DNA of 13,583 nucleotides from Lachnospiraceae bacterium UBA3850 (GTDB taxonomy: Bacteria > Bacillota > Clostridia > Lachnospirales > Lachnospiraceae), in NCBI GenBank assembly GCA_002392655.1, contig DGHK01000063.1, positions 1 through 13,583 on the forward strand, in the 5' to 3' direction. Positions 7,499 to 13,513 of this stretch are shown piece by piece. How positions within the stretch are numbered: the stretch's first letter is position 1; each line of letters opens with the position of its first letter. Made by a program: the position numbers and the translations under genes. The notes below the pieces were generated by a model, which worked only from the letters and a program-made list of their open reading frames with translations, did no database searches and was not told the origin of the DNA.

Positions 7499-8047
7499 AT
7501 GGTTTTAGCTGAACAGGTATTTGGACTGAATATTCAGTTGGTTATGATTATTATGCTAGTGCTTATATTGATACTGATAATCGGTCTGATTGTTATCTTT
7601 AAAAAATTACAGAATATTACACGTAGGTATTATTCACTTACGAGTGGCAAAACAGCCAAAGATCTTGAAAGTATTATGTTAACTAGATTCAAGGAGATGG
7701 ATAAGGTTAAAGCATTGATGAAAAAATACCGTACCGAGCATAAAGGCTTTAAAGGACATCTCGATACATGTTATAACAAGATGGGGCTGGTTAAGTATGA
7801 TGCATTTGATAATATGGCCGGTGAACTCAGTTATTCTTTAGCGTTGTTAAACGCTGATAATTCGGGACTTGTAATGACTTCGATGCATTCTAAGCAGGGC
7901 TGCTTCTCTTATGCGAAGGAGATAATAAAAGGAGAGTCCTATCTAGCACTTTCTAAGGAAGAGAAGGAAGCGATACAGAAGGCACTTACTGTAGACGAAG
8001 AGATAGAGAGAATGACAAACGAGCTCGACGAAGATGATATTATGTAA
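7499..8047 (+). CDS. DUF4446 family membrane protein
   Basis: This 182-residue protein has one N-terminal membrane helix (about 13-34), then a short basic and helical segment, then a soluble domain. The stretch KMGLVKYDAFDNMAGELSYSLALL and the later SKQGCFSYAKEIIKGESYLALSKEEKEAI segment match what I recall of the DUF4446 family, which often follows parB in Clostridia. No catalytic motif is evident. The soluble domain probably faces the cytoplasm. The start ATG has GGAG seven bases upstream and lies 11 bases after the parB stop, so it is in the parAB operon. The constant position next to parB suggests a role connecting the membrane with chromosome segregation or sporulation, but nothing in the sequence proves this. 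Confidence 0.8.
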   Translation: MVLAEQVFGLNIQLVMIIMLVLILILIIGLIVIFKKLQNITRRYYSLTSGKTAKDLESIMLTRFKEMDKVKALMKKYRTEHKGFKGHLDTCYNKMGLVKYDAFDNMAGELSYSLALLNADNSGLVMTSMHSKQGCFSYAKEIIKGESYLALSKEEKEAIQKALTVDEEIERMTNELDEDDIM

Positions 8048-8080
8048 ACTAATATAAAATATATTTCGGAGGAAGAAGAC

Positions 8081-9370
8081 ATGTTAGATATTAAGTTTCT
8101 AAGAGAGAATCCTGACATTGTAAAGGAGAATATCAAGAAAAAGTTTCAGGATGCAAAGCTTCCACTTGTTGATGAAGTAATTGAACTTGATAAGAAGAGA
8201 AGAGAAAACCAGGCCGAGGCTGATCAGATCCGTGCTGAAAAGAATAAGATATCTAAAGAGATAGGTGCATTTATGGCACAGGGTAAGAAGGAAGAGGCTG
8301 AGGCTGTTAAGAAGAAGGTTGCAGAATCTGCAGCGAGACTGAAAGAGCTTGAGGCTGAGGCTCCTGAGATTGAGGAAAAGATCAAGACTATAATGATGAG
8401 AATTCCGAATATTATCGACAGCTCTGTACCTGTTGGAAAGGATGATACAGAGAATGTTGAGATAGAGAGATTCGGTGAGCCAGTAGTCCCTGATTTTGAG
8501 ATTCCTTATCATACTGAGATAATTGAGAAGCTTGCAGGAATTGATCTTGATTCAGCAAGAGAGGTTGCTGGAAATGGATTCTATTATTTAATTGGTGATG
8601 TGGCAAGAATACATAGTGCTGTTCTTGCTTACGCAAGAGATTTTATGATAGGAAAAGGATTCACATATGTTATTCCTCCGTATATGATAAGAAGTGATGT
8701 AGTTACTGGCGTTATGAGTTTTGACGAGATGGAATCCATGATGTACAAGATCGAAGGAGAGGATTTGTATCTTATCGGAACAAGTGAACATTCTATGATT
8801 GGAAGATTTATCAATAAGATGGTAGACGAAGAGAGCCTGCCGCTTACATTTACCAGTTATTCTCCATGCTTCCGTAAGGAAAAGGGTGCACACGGAATAG
8901 AAGAGAGAGGTATATATCGTATACATCAGTTCGAGAAGCAGGAGATGATAGTTATCTGTAAGCCTGAGGAATCTATGGACTGGTATAACAAGATGTGGAG
9001 CTATACTGTTGAGCTTTTCAGAAGCCTCGATATTCCTGTAAGAACGCTTGAATGCTGTTCCGGAGATCTGGCAGATCTGAAGGTTAAGTCTTGTGATGTT
9101 GAAGCATGGTCACCAAGACAGAAGAAGTATTTTGAAGTAGGAAGCTGTTCAAATCTGGGTGACGCTCAGGCTAGAAGACTGAAGATAAGAGTTAAGGATA
9201 GTGATGGAAATAAGTATCTGGCTCATACTCTTAATAATACTGTAGTTGCTCCTCCACGTATGCTTATTGCATTCCTGGAGAATAACCTGAACGCAGATGG
9301 TTCAGTAAATATACCTGAGGTTCTTCGTCCTTACATGGGTGGAACAGAAAAAATCGTTCCAAAGAACTAA
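8081..9370 (+). CDS. serS: Seryl-tRNA synthetase
   Basis: A class II aminoacyl-tRNA synthetase of 429 residues, a normal length, charging tRNA-Ser and supplying Ser-tRNA for selenocysteine where used. The N-terminal Lys/Glu-rich helical arm (about 30-105) is the long antiparallel coiled coil that grips the tRNA long variable arm. In the catalytic domain, GTSEHS (233-238) contains the TxE serine-binding motif. Motif 2 is SPCFRKEKGAHGIEERG (261-277) running into IYRIHQFEKQEM. Motif 3 is NNTVVAPPRMLIAFLEN (385-401), which keeps the arginine but lacks the GLAVGR form of E. coli and resembles archaeal-type sequences. The ATG follows GGAGGAAG. It is 33 bases after the DUF4446 gene with no T-box leader and ends at a strong terminator, so it is likely the last gene of the parAB operon. 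Confidence 0.96.
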   Translation: MLDIKFLRENPDIVKENIKKKFQDAKLPLVDEVIELDKKRRENQAEADQIRAEKNKISKEIGAFMAQGKKEEAEAVKKKVAESAARLKELEAEAPEIEEKIKTIMMRIPNIIDSSVPVGKDDTENVEIERFGEPVVPDFEIPYHTEIIEKLAGIDLDSAREVAGNGFYYLIGDVARIHSAVLAYARDFMIGKGFTYVIPPYMIRSDVVTGVMSFDEMESMMYKIEGEDLYLIGTSEHSMIGRFINKMVDEESLPLTFTSYSPCFRKEKGAHGIEERGIYRIHQFEKQEMIVICKPEESMDWYNKMWSYTVELFRSLDIPVRTLECCSGDLADLKVKSCDVEAWSPRQKKYFEVGSCSNLGDAQARRLKIRVKDSDGNKYLAHTLNNTVVAPPRMLIAFLENNLNADGSVNIPEVLRPYMGGTEKIVPKN

Positions 9371-9391
9371 ATAAAACACTTGATAGGAATT

Positions 9392-9429
9392 AAAAAAGGA
9401 TGGTCAACATATGTTGATCATCCTTTTTT
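9392..9429. terminator. Bidirectional intrinsic terminator after serS
   Basis: AAAAAAGGATG (9392-9402) pairs with CATCCTTTTTT (9419-9429). A G-T step and the nearly perfect TCAACA/TGTTGA arms extend the stem to the tip. There are six T at the plus end and six A at the start, so it can end serS transcripts and also leftward transcripts from the small gene at 9480-9698. Confidence 0.92.
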
Positions 9430-9453
9430 GGAGGGATGGTTAAAGTATTAAAA

Positions 9454-9467
9454 GACTTATATAAGTC
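9454..9467 (-). terminator. Weak hairpin after the small exported-peptide gene
   Basis: GACTTATATAAGTC is a perfect 14-base palindrome lying 12 bases after the stop on the leftward strand and followed there by TTTT. With only about five stem pairs it is a weak terminator candidate. The stronger shared terminator lies just beyond. Confidence 0.35.
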
Positions 9468-9479
9468 CATTGGGCAATT

Positions 9480-9698
9480 TTATGAAGGATCATAGACCTT
9501 CACTATAGAATCATTTATCTTATCGGTATTACCTGATGATAAAGCAGCCAACTTGAGGATTTTGGTATTACTTCTACCGGTTATTCCACATTGTGCTGAA
9601 TCTATAGCTGTTTCCTTAACACTCGTTGCAGAAGCGGGAATAATCAAGAAAAGTCCGGCTGCAACAAGAAATATGATTTTCGTTATAACAGTTTTCAT
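9480..9698 (-). CDS. Small exported peptide of unknown function (72 residues)
   Basis: I do not recognise this protein. It begins with MKTVITK and a hydrophobic stretch IIFLVAAGLFLIIPASATS (8-26) that looks like a Sec signal peptide with likely cleavage after the ASA region. The mature part of about 47 residues is polar, with one Cys (residue 37) in QCGITGRSNTK and the end IVKVYDPS. The ATG (9696-9698) lies nine bases after a strong AAAGGAG (9708-9714), and the reading frame ends properly at TAA, which supports a real gene. On the leftward strand a weak hairpin GACTT-ATAT-AAGTC (9454-9467) followed by TTTT comes after the stop, then the shared serS terminator. Two TGTCACA repeats upstream may belong to its control region. 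No promoter with both elements is convincing. Confidence 0.6.
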   Translation of the reverse strand: MKTVITKIIFLVAAGLFLIIPASATSVKETAIDSAQCGITGRSNTKILKLAALSSGNTDKINDSIVKVYDPS

Positions 9699-9760
9699 TT
9701 CTCTTAGCTCCTTTGCAAATGTGTTATTTTTTTACTATGTTTGAAGTTTAGCAAAACAAA

Positions 9761-9778
9761 TGTCACAGCTTTGTCACA
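9761..9778. promoter_or_regulatory. Direct repeat TGTCACA x2 with 11-bp period
   Basis: TGTCACA at 9761-9767 and again at 9772-9778 are exact copies one DNA turn apart. This is the layout bound side by side by OmpR/PhoB-family response regulators, and the unit resembles the PhoB half-site CTGTCAT. It lies between the divergent small exported-peptide gene and tRNA-Arg. Confidence 0.4.
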
Positions 9779-9805
9779 CTACATTTAAGAAGTTAGAAGT
9801 AAAAC

Positions 9806-9834
9806 TTGACCATTTGCCATATTTAAAGTAGAAT
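9806..9834 (+). promoter_or_regulatory. Promoter of tRNA-Arg
   Basis: TTGACC (9806-9811), 17 bases, TAGAAT (9829-9834). The likely start of transcription is near 9841, about nine bases before the mature tRNA. Confidence 0.78.
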
Positions 9835-9849
9835 AATTCTCGTTGATAA

Positions 9850-9923
9850 GTCCTCGTAGCTCAGCTGGATAGAGCGACCGCCTCCTAAGCGGTAGGTCGG
9901 AGGTTCGAATCCCCTCGGGGACG
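9850..9923 (+). tRNA. tRNA-Arg, anticodon CCU
   Basis: The 74-base cloverleaf folds well. The acceptor stem is GTCCTCG with CGGGGAC, including one T-G wobble. The D arm is GCTC/GAGC. The anticodon stem is ACCGC/GCGGT with loop CTCCTAA, giving anticodon CCU (reads AGG). The T loop is TTCGAAT and the discriminator base is G. CCA is not encoded; the gene is followed by CAT. In the T stem, GGAGG opposite CCCCT leaves one A-C mismatch (A at 9901, C at 9913) and one G-T wobble. The gene has its own promoter and is followed closely by three hairpins. Confidence 0.95.
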
Positions 9924-9927
9924 CATT

Positions 9928-9956
9928 AACGGAAAGTAGATTTTCTACTTTCCGTT
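9928..9956 (+). repeat. Hairpin 1 after tRNA-Arg
   Basis: AACGGAAAGTAGA (9928-9940) and its exact complement TCTACTTTCCGTT (9944-9956) form a 13-base-pair stem with a TTT loop, starting four bases after the tRNA. No T-run follows, so on its own it is not a standard terminator; it may guide 3' processing of the tRNA precursor. Confidence 0.8.
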
Positions 9957-10018
9957 CAGACTGTAGACAAAATCGGCTGCGAAACATGCGTTTCACAACC
10001 GATTTTGTCTACAGTCTG
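9957..10018 (+). repeat. Hairpin 2 (62-base inverted repeat)
   Basis: The 20-base arms CAGACTGTAGACAAAATCGG (9957-9976) and its exact complement (9999-10018) flank an inner part that continues pairing (TG/CA, then GAAAC/GTTTC with loop ATGC) except for two C-A mismatches. It directly abuts hairpin 1. No T-run follows on either strand. It could be an RNA stabiliser, a convergent transcription barrier against prsW, or a copy of a dispersed intergenic repeat. Confidence 0.8.
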
Positions 10019-10049
10019 AGAAGCATGTCTTGGATGACATGCTTCTTTT
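10019..10049 (+). terminator. Hairpin 3: terminator of tRNA-Arg transcript
   Basis: AGAAGCATGTC (10019-10029) pairs with GACATGCTTCT (10036-10046) around a TTGGAT loop, followed by TTT and C. The stem is strong and the T-run short (CTTCTTTTC). It is the only one of the three hairpins with a terminator-like tail, and it ends rightward transcription before the convergent prsW gene. Confidence 0.75.
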
Positions 10050-10073
10050 CATATGATTACATCTTATTAATAT

Positions 10074-11255
10074 TTATAATGTGTGAAGTGATGATCCACA
10101 ACCAGAGCAGTAAAATGCATTGAATCGGTTTGATGCTCCGCAGTTCGGGCAACGTACCATCTGATTTCGGAAGTTACTCGGGGCGTTCATCATAGGTGCC
10201 GGTCTGCCATACATATCAACACCGGACTGCTGTACAGATGGCTGTTGTCCTTCAGGAGTTTGTGTAAACTGAAGAGAAGAATCCTGAGGCACATATTGAG
10301 GCGGAACACTCTGAGTCGGTGGTGCATATGACGGCTGAGTCGGTGGTGCATATGCAGATTGCGTTGGAGGTGCATATGGTGACGGCTGGGATGGCTGTCC
10401 ATAAGTATTAGCAGTACCTCCTGTGTTGCCGTAATTATATGCTCCATATGTCGGAGCCTGCTGTCCTCCAAATGGCTGATACGGATTTGCCGCTGGGCCT
10501 ATCCAATAGCCTCGGTACTTAGGCTGAACATACATAGCCTGGTTGTGCTTTCTTGCAAGGATTATCCTTACAATAGTAAATATATCTGCTACAACTACGA
10601 ATACCAGGAATACATAGTAGAGATTCTGATCTCCTGTAAAGAGACAGAAATCATAAAATCCATGAAGCAGAGAAGCTATAAGAAGACCGAGCAAGAGGTT
10701 TGTTCTGCAACCGGATCTGTTGCCATAGGACTTTGCATATTTTGCATTTCCATAGTAATAGCCCATAAAGATGGCACACATAGCATGTAGCGGTATAGCC
10801 AGAAGTCCTCTCTGGATTCCCAGATGAACGGCTGCTGACTGGCTTCCGGTCATCATCTTTTCAGAAAACAGATAGAATAGATTCTCCGTTGCGGCGAATC
10901 CCATAGAGCCGAACAGACAGTAAACTATACCATCAAACTTATAGTTGAAGTTCTTGTTTCTCCATGTGAGTAAACGTGCAGCAAGGAACTTGAAGAATTC
11001 CTCGATGATCGCAACCCCCAGAAAGGCGTAGATAAACCAGTATACATAGAAGTTAACTCCGCCGAACAGTGAATCCATAACATATGTAGCAACCCATTCC
11101 AAAAATGCTGAAGGAATACATGACAGGATACCCAGGCCAAAGATTCCCAAAAGCAGGCCGATAGGCTCTTTCTCATGATTATCCTGCAGATAGATGTATA
11201 TCATCAGAGCTATTGCAGGAATGGTTGCAATCAGAATAATAATTAAACTTTCCAA
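10074..11255 (-). CDS. PrsW family intramembrane metalloprotease with Pro/Gln-rich linker and C-terminal zinc ribbon
   Basis: A 393-residue membrane protein. The first about 235 residues contain several hydrophobic helices and the family motifs: EEFFKF (85-90, the EExxK-like motif), FAATENLFY (120-128), IPLHAMCAIFMGYY (154-167, His157) and LLHGFYD (196-202, His198). In Bacillus PrsW cleaves an anti-sigma factor within the membrane; the substrate here is unknown. Residues about 250-360 are a low-complexity linker rich in Pro, Gln, Tyr and Ser with repeated APPTQ units. The end holds a zinc ribbon, CPNC (369-372) and CSGC (383-386). The start is TTG at 11255, chosen because GGGAG lies seven bases upstream; the first in-frame ATG is residue 18, inside the first membrane helix. 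No anti-sigma gene is adjacent. A promoter lies upstream at 11291-11318. Confidence 0.88.
   Translation of the reverse strand: MESLIIILIATIPAIALMIYIYLQDNHEKEPIGLLLGIFGLGILSCIPSAFLEWVATYVMDSLFGGVNFYVYWFIYAFLGVAIIEEFFKFLAARLLTWRNKNFNYKFDGIVYCLFGSMGFAATENLFYLFSEKMMTGSQSAAVHLGIQRGLLAIPLHAMCAIFMGYYYGNAKYAKSYGNRSGCRTNLLLGLLIASLLHGFYDFCLFTGDQNLYYVFLVFVVVADIFTIVRIILARKHNQAMYVQPKYRGYWIGPAANPYQPFGGQQAPTYGAYNYGNTGGTANTYGQPSQPSPYAPPTQSAYAPPTQPSYAPPTQSVPPQYVPQDSSLQFTQTPEGQQPSVQQSGVDMYGRPAPMMNAPSNFRNQMVRCPNCGASNRFNAFYCSGCGSSLHTL
10313..10387 (-). repeat. Tandem 24-base coding repeat in the prsW linker
   Basis: Two adjacent 24-base copies beginning GAGTCGGTGGTGCATATG (10313-10336 and 10337-10360) are followed by a diverged 27-base copy (10361-10387). 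On the coding strand they give APPTQ-containing units. This layout can change copy number by slippage while staying in frame. Confidence 0.8.
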
Positions 11256-11290
11256 AGCAAATCTCCCTTAATTATATAAGTTCATATTGA

Positions 11291-11318
11291 ATAGTAACAC
11301 ATTTGAGAAAAAAATCAA
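11291..11318 (-). promoter_or_regulatory. Candidate promoter of the prsW-family gene
   Basis: On the minus strand TTGATT (11313-11318), 16 bases, TACTAT (11291-11296), about 35 bases upstream of the TTG start. It is a moderate match only. Confidence 0.45.
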
Positions 11319-11360
11319 ATAATAGGAAAAGAATGACTATTCTAATAATAGAGATTATAT

Positions 11361-11366
11361 TATAAT
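11361..11366 (+). promoter_or_regulatory. Candidate -10 element for the alcohol dehydrogenase gene
   Basis: A perfect TATAAT lies 50 bases upstream of the ATG at 11417, but no good -35 hexamer sits 16-18 bases before it. It might depend on an activator or be chance in AT-rich DNA. Confidence 0.35.
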
Positions 11367-11416
11367 GAAAATTGAGTTGGGAAACAGCAGAAAATGTATA
11401 TGTAAAGGGTTAAAAA

Positions 11417-12607
11417 ATGTATACAGAAATTATAAATGAAGAATATGCGGTTCTGCAGCACGCAAGGGACATAGCACGTCTGGGGAGAAGGGCGCTGATT
11501 CTGACCGGAAGGCAGTCCGCAAAAAGAAACGGATCTCTGATGGAGCTGCAGAAGGCACTTCAGGATACGGGAACAGAATATATCATATATGATAGGATAG
11601 AAGAGAATCCGTCTGTTGAGACTATACTTGAAGCACGTGATCTGGGAGTGAGTAAGGGTGCAGATCTGTGTATAGGACTTGGAGGCGGCTCACCGATGGA
11701 CGCGGCAAAGGCAGTCTCTATCCTTTTATATCACAGTGAAAAGGGGGCAGACTTTCTGTATCAGAAGCCGGGCCCTTTTGAGAAGGACGAAAACGGACAT
11801 ACGCTGGCTTATCCGGTAATTGCAATTCCTACAACCTGCGGAACAGGATCGGAGGTTACCGGTGTATCGGTTCTTACGAGACACGACCTTCAGACAAAAA
11901 AGAGTCTGCCGCATATACTTTATCCGGATATTGCACTTCTGGATCCCAGATACCTGATGTATGCACCATATGAGATTCTGAGAAATACGGCCATTGATAC
12001 GATGTCTCATCTGATAGAGAGCTATATAAATACGAAGGCAACAGAGGAGTCAAAGAAGCTGGTCATAGAAGGACTTAAGCTGTGGCGCAGAGGAAAAGAA
12101 GTAATCCTTGGGACGCGGAAAGTAGGTTATACGAAGGATGAGCATATAGGAAATATCTCCGATTACGTAAGGAGAAAGTCAGATCCTGACAAAGCAGAGG
12201 CAGACAAGATAACGGATCTGAAGATTCTGAATGATATGCTGATGGCTTCAAACATAGCCGGACAGGCCATCGCTATAACAGGCACATCACTTCCACATGC
12301 ACTTAGCTATCGGCTTACATATCAGGCCGGGATAGCGCATGGTCCGGCAACAGGTATATTTCAACCGGGGTTTGTGAGATATGCAGACGAGATGACACAG
12401 AAGAAGTTGCTGAGAGCAATGGACTTTGCAGACCTGGACAGCTTTAAAAAGTTTTTGGGAATGACCTGCGATATTAGTGGGTTAAATGAAACAAGTTACG
12501 GTATAATAGTAGAGAATTCTATAAAGGATATACTGAGAGAACCGGCCAGGATTGAAAAGGTTCCTTATCCTGTAAATAGAGAAGTTCTTGAAGATATAGT
12601 AACTTAG
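11417..12607 (+). CDS. Iron-containing alcohol dehydrogenase (group III)
   Basis: A 396-residue NAD(P)-dependent cytoplasmic oxidoreductase that interconverts an alcohol and an aldehyde or ketone. The nucleotide-binding GLGGGSPMDAAKA segment is at 87-99, and IPTTCGTGSEVT (137-148) is the typical family stretch. The metal ligands expected for the family are present: Asp194 and His198 in AIDTMSHLIESY, His294 in LPHALSY and His308 in GIAHGPATG. A Lys/Asp-rich segment at about 226-268 looks longer than in canonical members. The substrate cannot be deduced from sequence. The ATG is preceded by AAGGG. Local G+C is visibly higher than in the left half of the window (38 of 60 bases in 11461-11520 versus 21 of 60 in 4141-4200). 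Two small membrane protein genes follow after 30 bases. Confidence 0.92.
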   Translation: MYTEIINEEYAVLQHARDIARLGRRALILTGRQSAKRNGSLMELQKALQDTGTEYIIYDRIEENPSVETILEARDLGVSKGADLCIGLGGGSPMDAAKAVSILLYHSEKGADFLYQKPGPFEKDENGHTLAYPVIAIPTTCGTGSEVTGVSVLTRHDLQTKKSLPHILYPDIALLDPRYLMYAPYEILRNTAIDTMSHLIESYINTKATEESKKLVIEGLKLWRRGKEVILGTRKVGYTKDEHIGNISDYVRRKSDPDKAEADKITDLKILNDMLMASNIAGQAIAITGTSLPHALSYRLTYQAGIAHGPATGIFQPGFVRYADEMTQKKLLRAMDFADLDSFKKFLGMTCDISGLNETSYGIIVENSIKDILREPARIEKVPYPVNREVLEDIVT

Positions 12608-12637
12608 TTAATTTAGATATGCGAAAGGAGTTTAATT

Positions 12638-13039
12638 ATGGCATGTTTTTTAGTTTCAGCTGCTGAGGCGGTCGTTGTTACAGTAGCAGAAAAGGTACAG
12701 AAAAAATCTGAAGAGAAGAAAATTGAGAGTGGAGAGATAAATGTACAGGACAGCTTTCATGTTCCTTTCAGCAGAAAGCTGAAGTGGCTCAGGAATATGC
12801 TCTGGGGCGGTGCATTTCTTCTGCTTTTTGAACACATATGGCATGGAGAGGTTCAGCCGTTCTTCCCATTCCTTACTGCAATGGAGAGTTCAGCCGATAT
12901 GGCGGAGATGCTAAAGGAGATGGCAACAGTCGGAGTTGTTATGACTCTTGCAGTTACAGCTGTTTGGGGAGTAATGTGTTTTGTTTCATCAGCAATCGAG
13001 AAGAGGGCCAGACGTGAAAGTACTGCTCCTGAGGCATAA
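12638..13039 (+). CDS. Small two-helix membrane protein of unknown function
   Basis: This 133-residue protein begins MACFLVSAAEAVVVTVAEKV, then has a charged Lys/Glu stretch (21-35). Two membrane helices follow, about 49-66 and 97-119, with FEHIWHGEVQPFFPFL between them and a basic end. The sequence resembles conserved but unnamed proteins I recall from Clostridia; I cannot give a function. The His66/His69/Glu71 cluster at the end of the first helix is a possible metal or haem site, but this is speculation. The start has a clear AAGGAG about eight bases upstream. It sits 30 bases after the dehydrogenase gene and 34 bases before a second membrane protein gene, which suggests one transcript. 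Confidence 0.82.
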   Translation: MACFLVSAAEAVVVTVAEKVQKKSEEKKIESGEINVQDSFHVPFSRKLKWLRNMLWGGAFLLLFEHIWHGEVQPFFPFLTAMESSADMAEMLKEMATVGVVMTLAVTAVWGVMCFVSSAIEKRARRESTAPEA

Positions 13040-13073
13040 AGAAGTATCTATATAACGTAGAAGGGTTAGAATT

Positions 13074-13415
13074 ATGACATTATTAATAACAGTTTTTGCT
13101 GCAGTATTTGTAACCGTTAAGTGGTATACAAGGAAGGATGACAGCATGCAGCTGGGGTTGCTTATCTTCATGCTTTGGGGAGCATCCATTATGTGGCTTG
13201 TTGATGCTGTATTTGAATATATCGAGCTACGCGCCGAATACTTTTCACCGGCTGCCGAAGATATGCTGAATGATGCATTTCTGGGACTTTCAGTTATAGC
13301 AGTTGCTTTAGTTGTTTGGCTTATAAGGCTTCTTATAACAGATCCGAAGGGCGTTGTAAGGGATTCACTCAGAAAACAAGCTGAAAAAAGCAGCAAAAAG
13401 AGTGTGGAAGTTTGA
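13074..13415 (+). CDS. Small three-helix membrane protein of unknown function
   Basis: This 113-residue protein has three hydrophobic segments (about 2-16, 26-45 and 68-87), a KWYTRKDD loop after the first, and a basic Lys-rich cytoplasmic-looking tail. The motif MLWGASIMWLVDAVFEYIEL and the AEDMLNDAFLG segment look conserved and match my memory of unnamed proteins found beside homologues of the previous gene. No enzymatic motif is seen. The ribosome binding site is AAGGG about ten bases upstream. With its neighbour it probably forms a two-protein membrane unit; the link to the dehydrogenase rests only on spacing and orientation. No clear terminator follows the stop at 13413-13415. Confidence 0.8.
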   Translation: MTLLITVFAAVFVTVKWYTRKDDSMQLGLLIFMLWGASIMWLVDAVFEYIELRAEYFSPAAEDMLNDAFLGLSVIAVALVVWLIRLLITDPKGVVRDSLRKQAEKSSKKSVEV

Positions 13416-13484
13416 CAAAATATAGTAAAATACTGGCATTTTTTGTAAATTTTACATAAAATTATAAAAATGGCGAAAAAAATG

Positions 13485-13513
13485 TTGCAAATAGAAAATG
13501 TTTGTAATATACT
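13485..13513 (+). promoter_or_regulatory. Promoter of the terminal tRNA gene or tRNA cluster
   Basis: TTGCAA (13485-13490), 17 bases, TATACT (13508-13513), giving a start of transcription near 13520. About 40 bases of leader then precede the tRNA. Confidence 0.75.

Noticed and set aside
8099..8512. Minus-strand open frame of 137 codons inside serS
   Set aside because: It mirrors the Lys/Glu-rich coiled coil of serS (Leu/Phe/Ser-rich product), which is a typical antisense artefact.
9553..9744. Plus-strand open frame antisense to the small exported-peptide gene
   Set aside because: It lacks a ribosome binding site, whereas the minus-strand gene has AAAGGAG at good distance and a proper signal peptide.
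9981..9994. GAAACATGCGTTTC in hairpin 2 as a degenerate parS site
   Set aside because: The central CACGTG of parS is absent and the half-sites are in the opposite order, so it is only a stem tip.
9850..10018. tRNA-Arg as an integration site for a mobile element
   Set aside because: No integrase gene and no direct repeat of the tRNA 3' end were found within the window.
9928..10049. CRISPR-like repeat array after tRNA-Arg
   Set aside because: The three elements are different inverted repeats with no repeated unit and no spacers.
13412..13440. TTGACA at the end of the last membrane protein gene as a promoter
   Set aside because: The -10 position at 16-18 bases spacing reads near GGCATT, a poor match; the TTGCAA/TATACT pair at 13485-13513 is far better.
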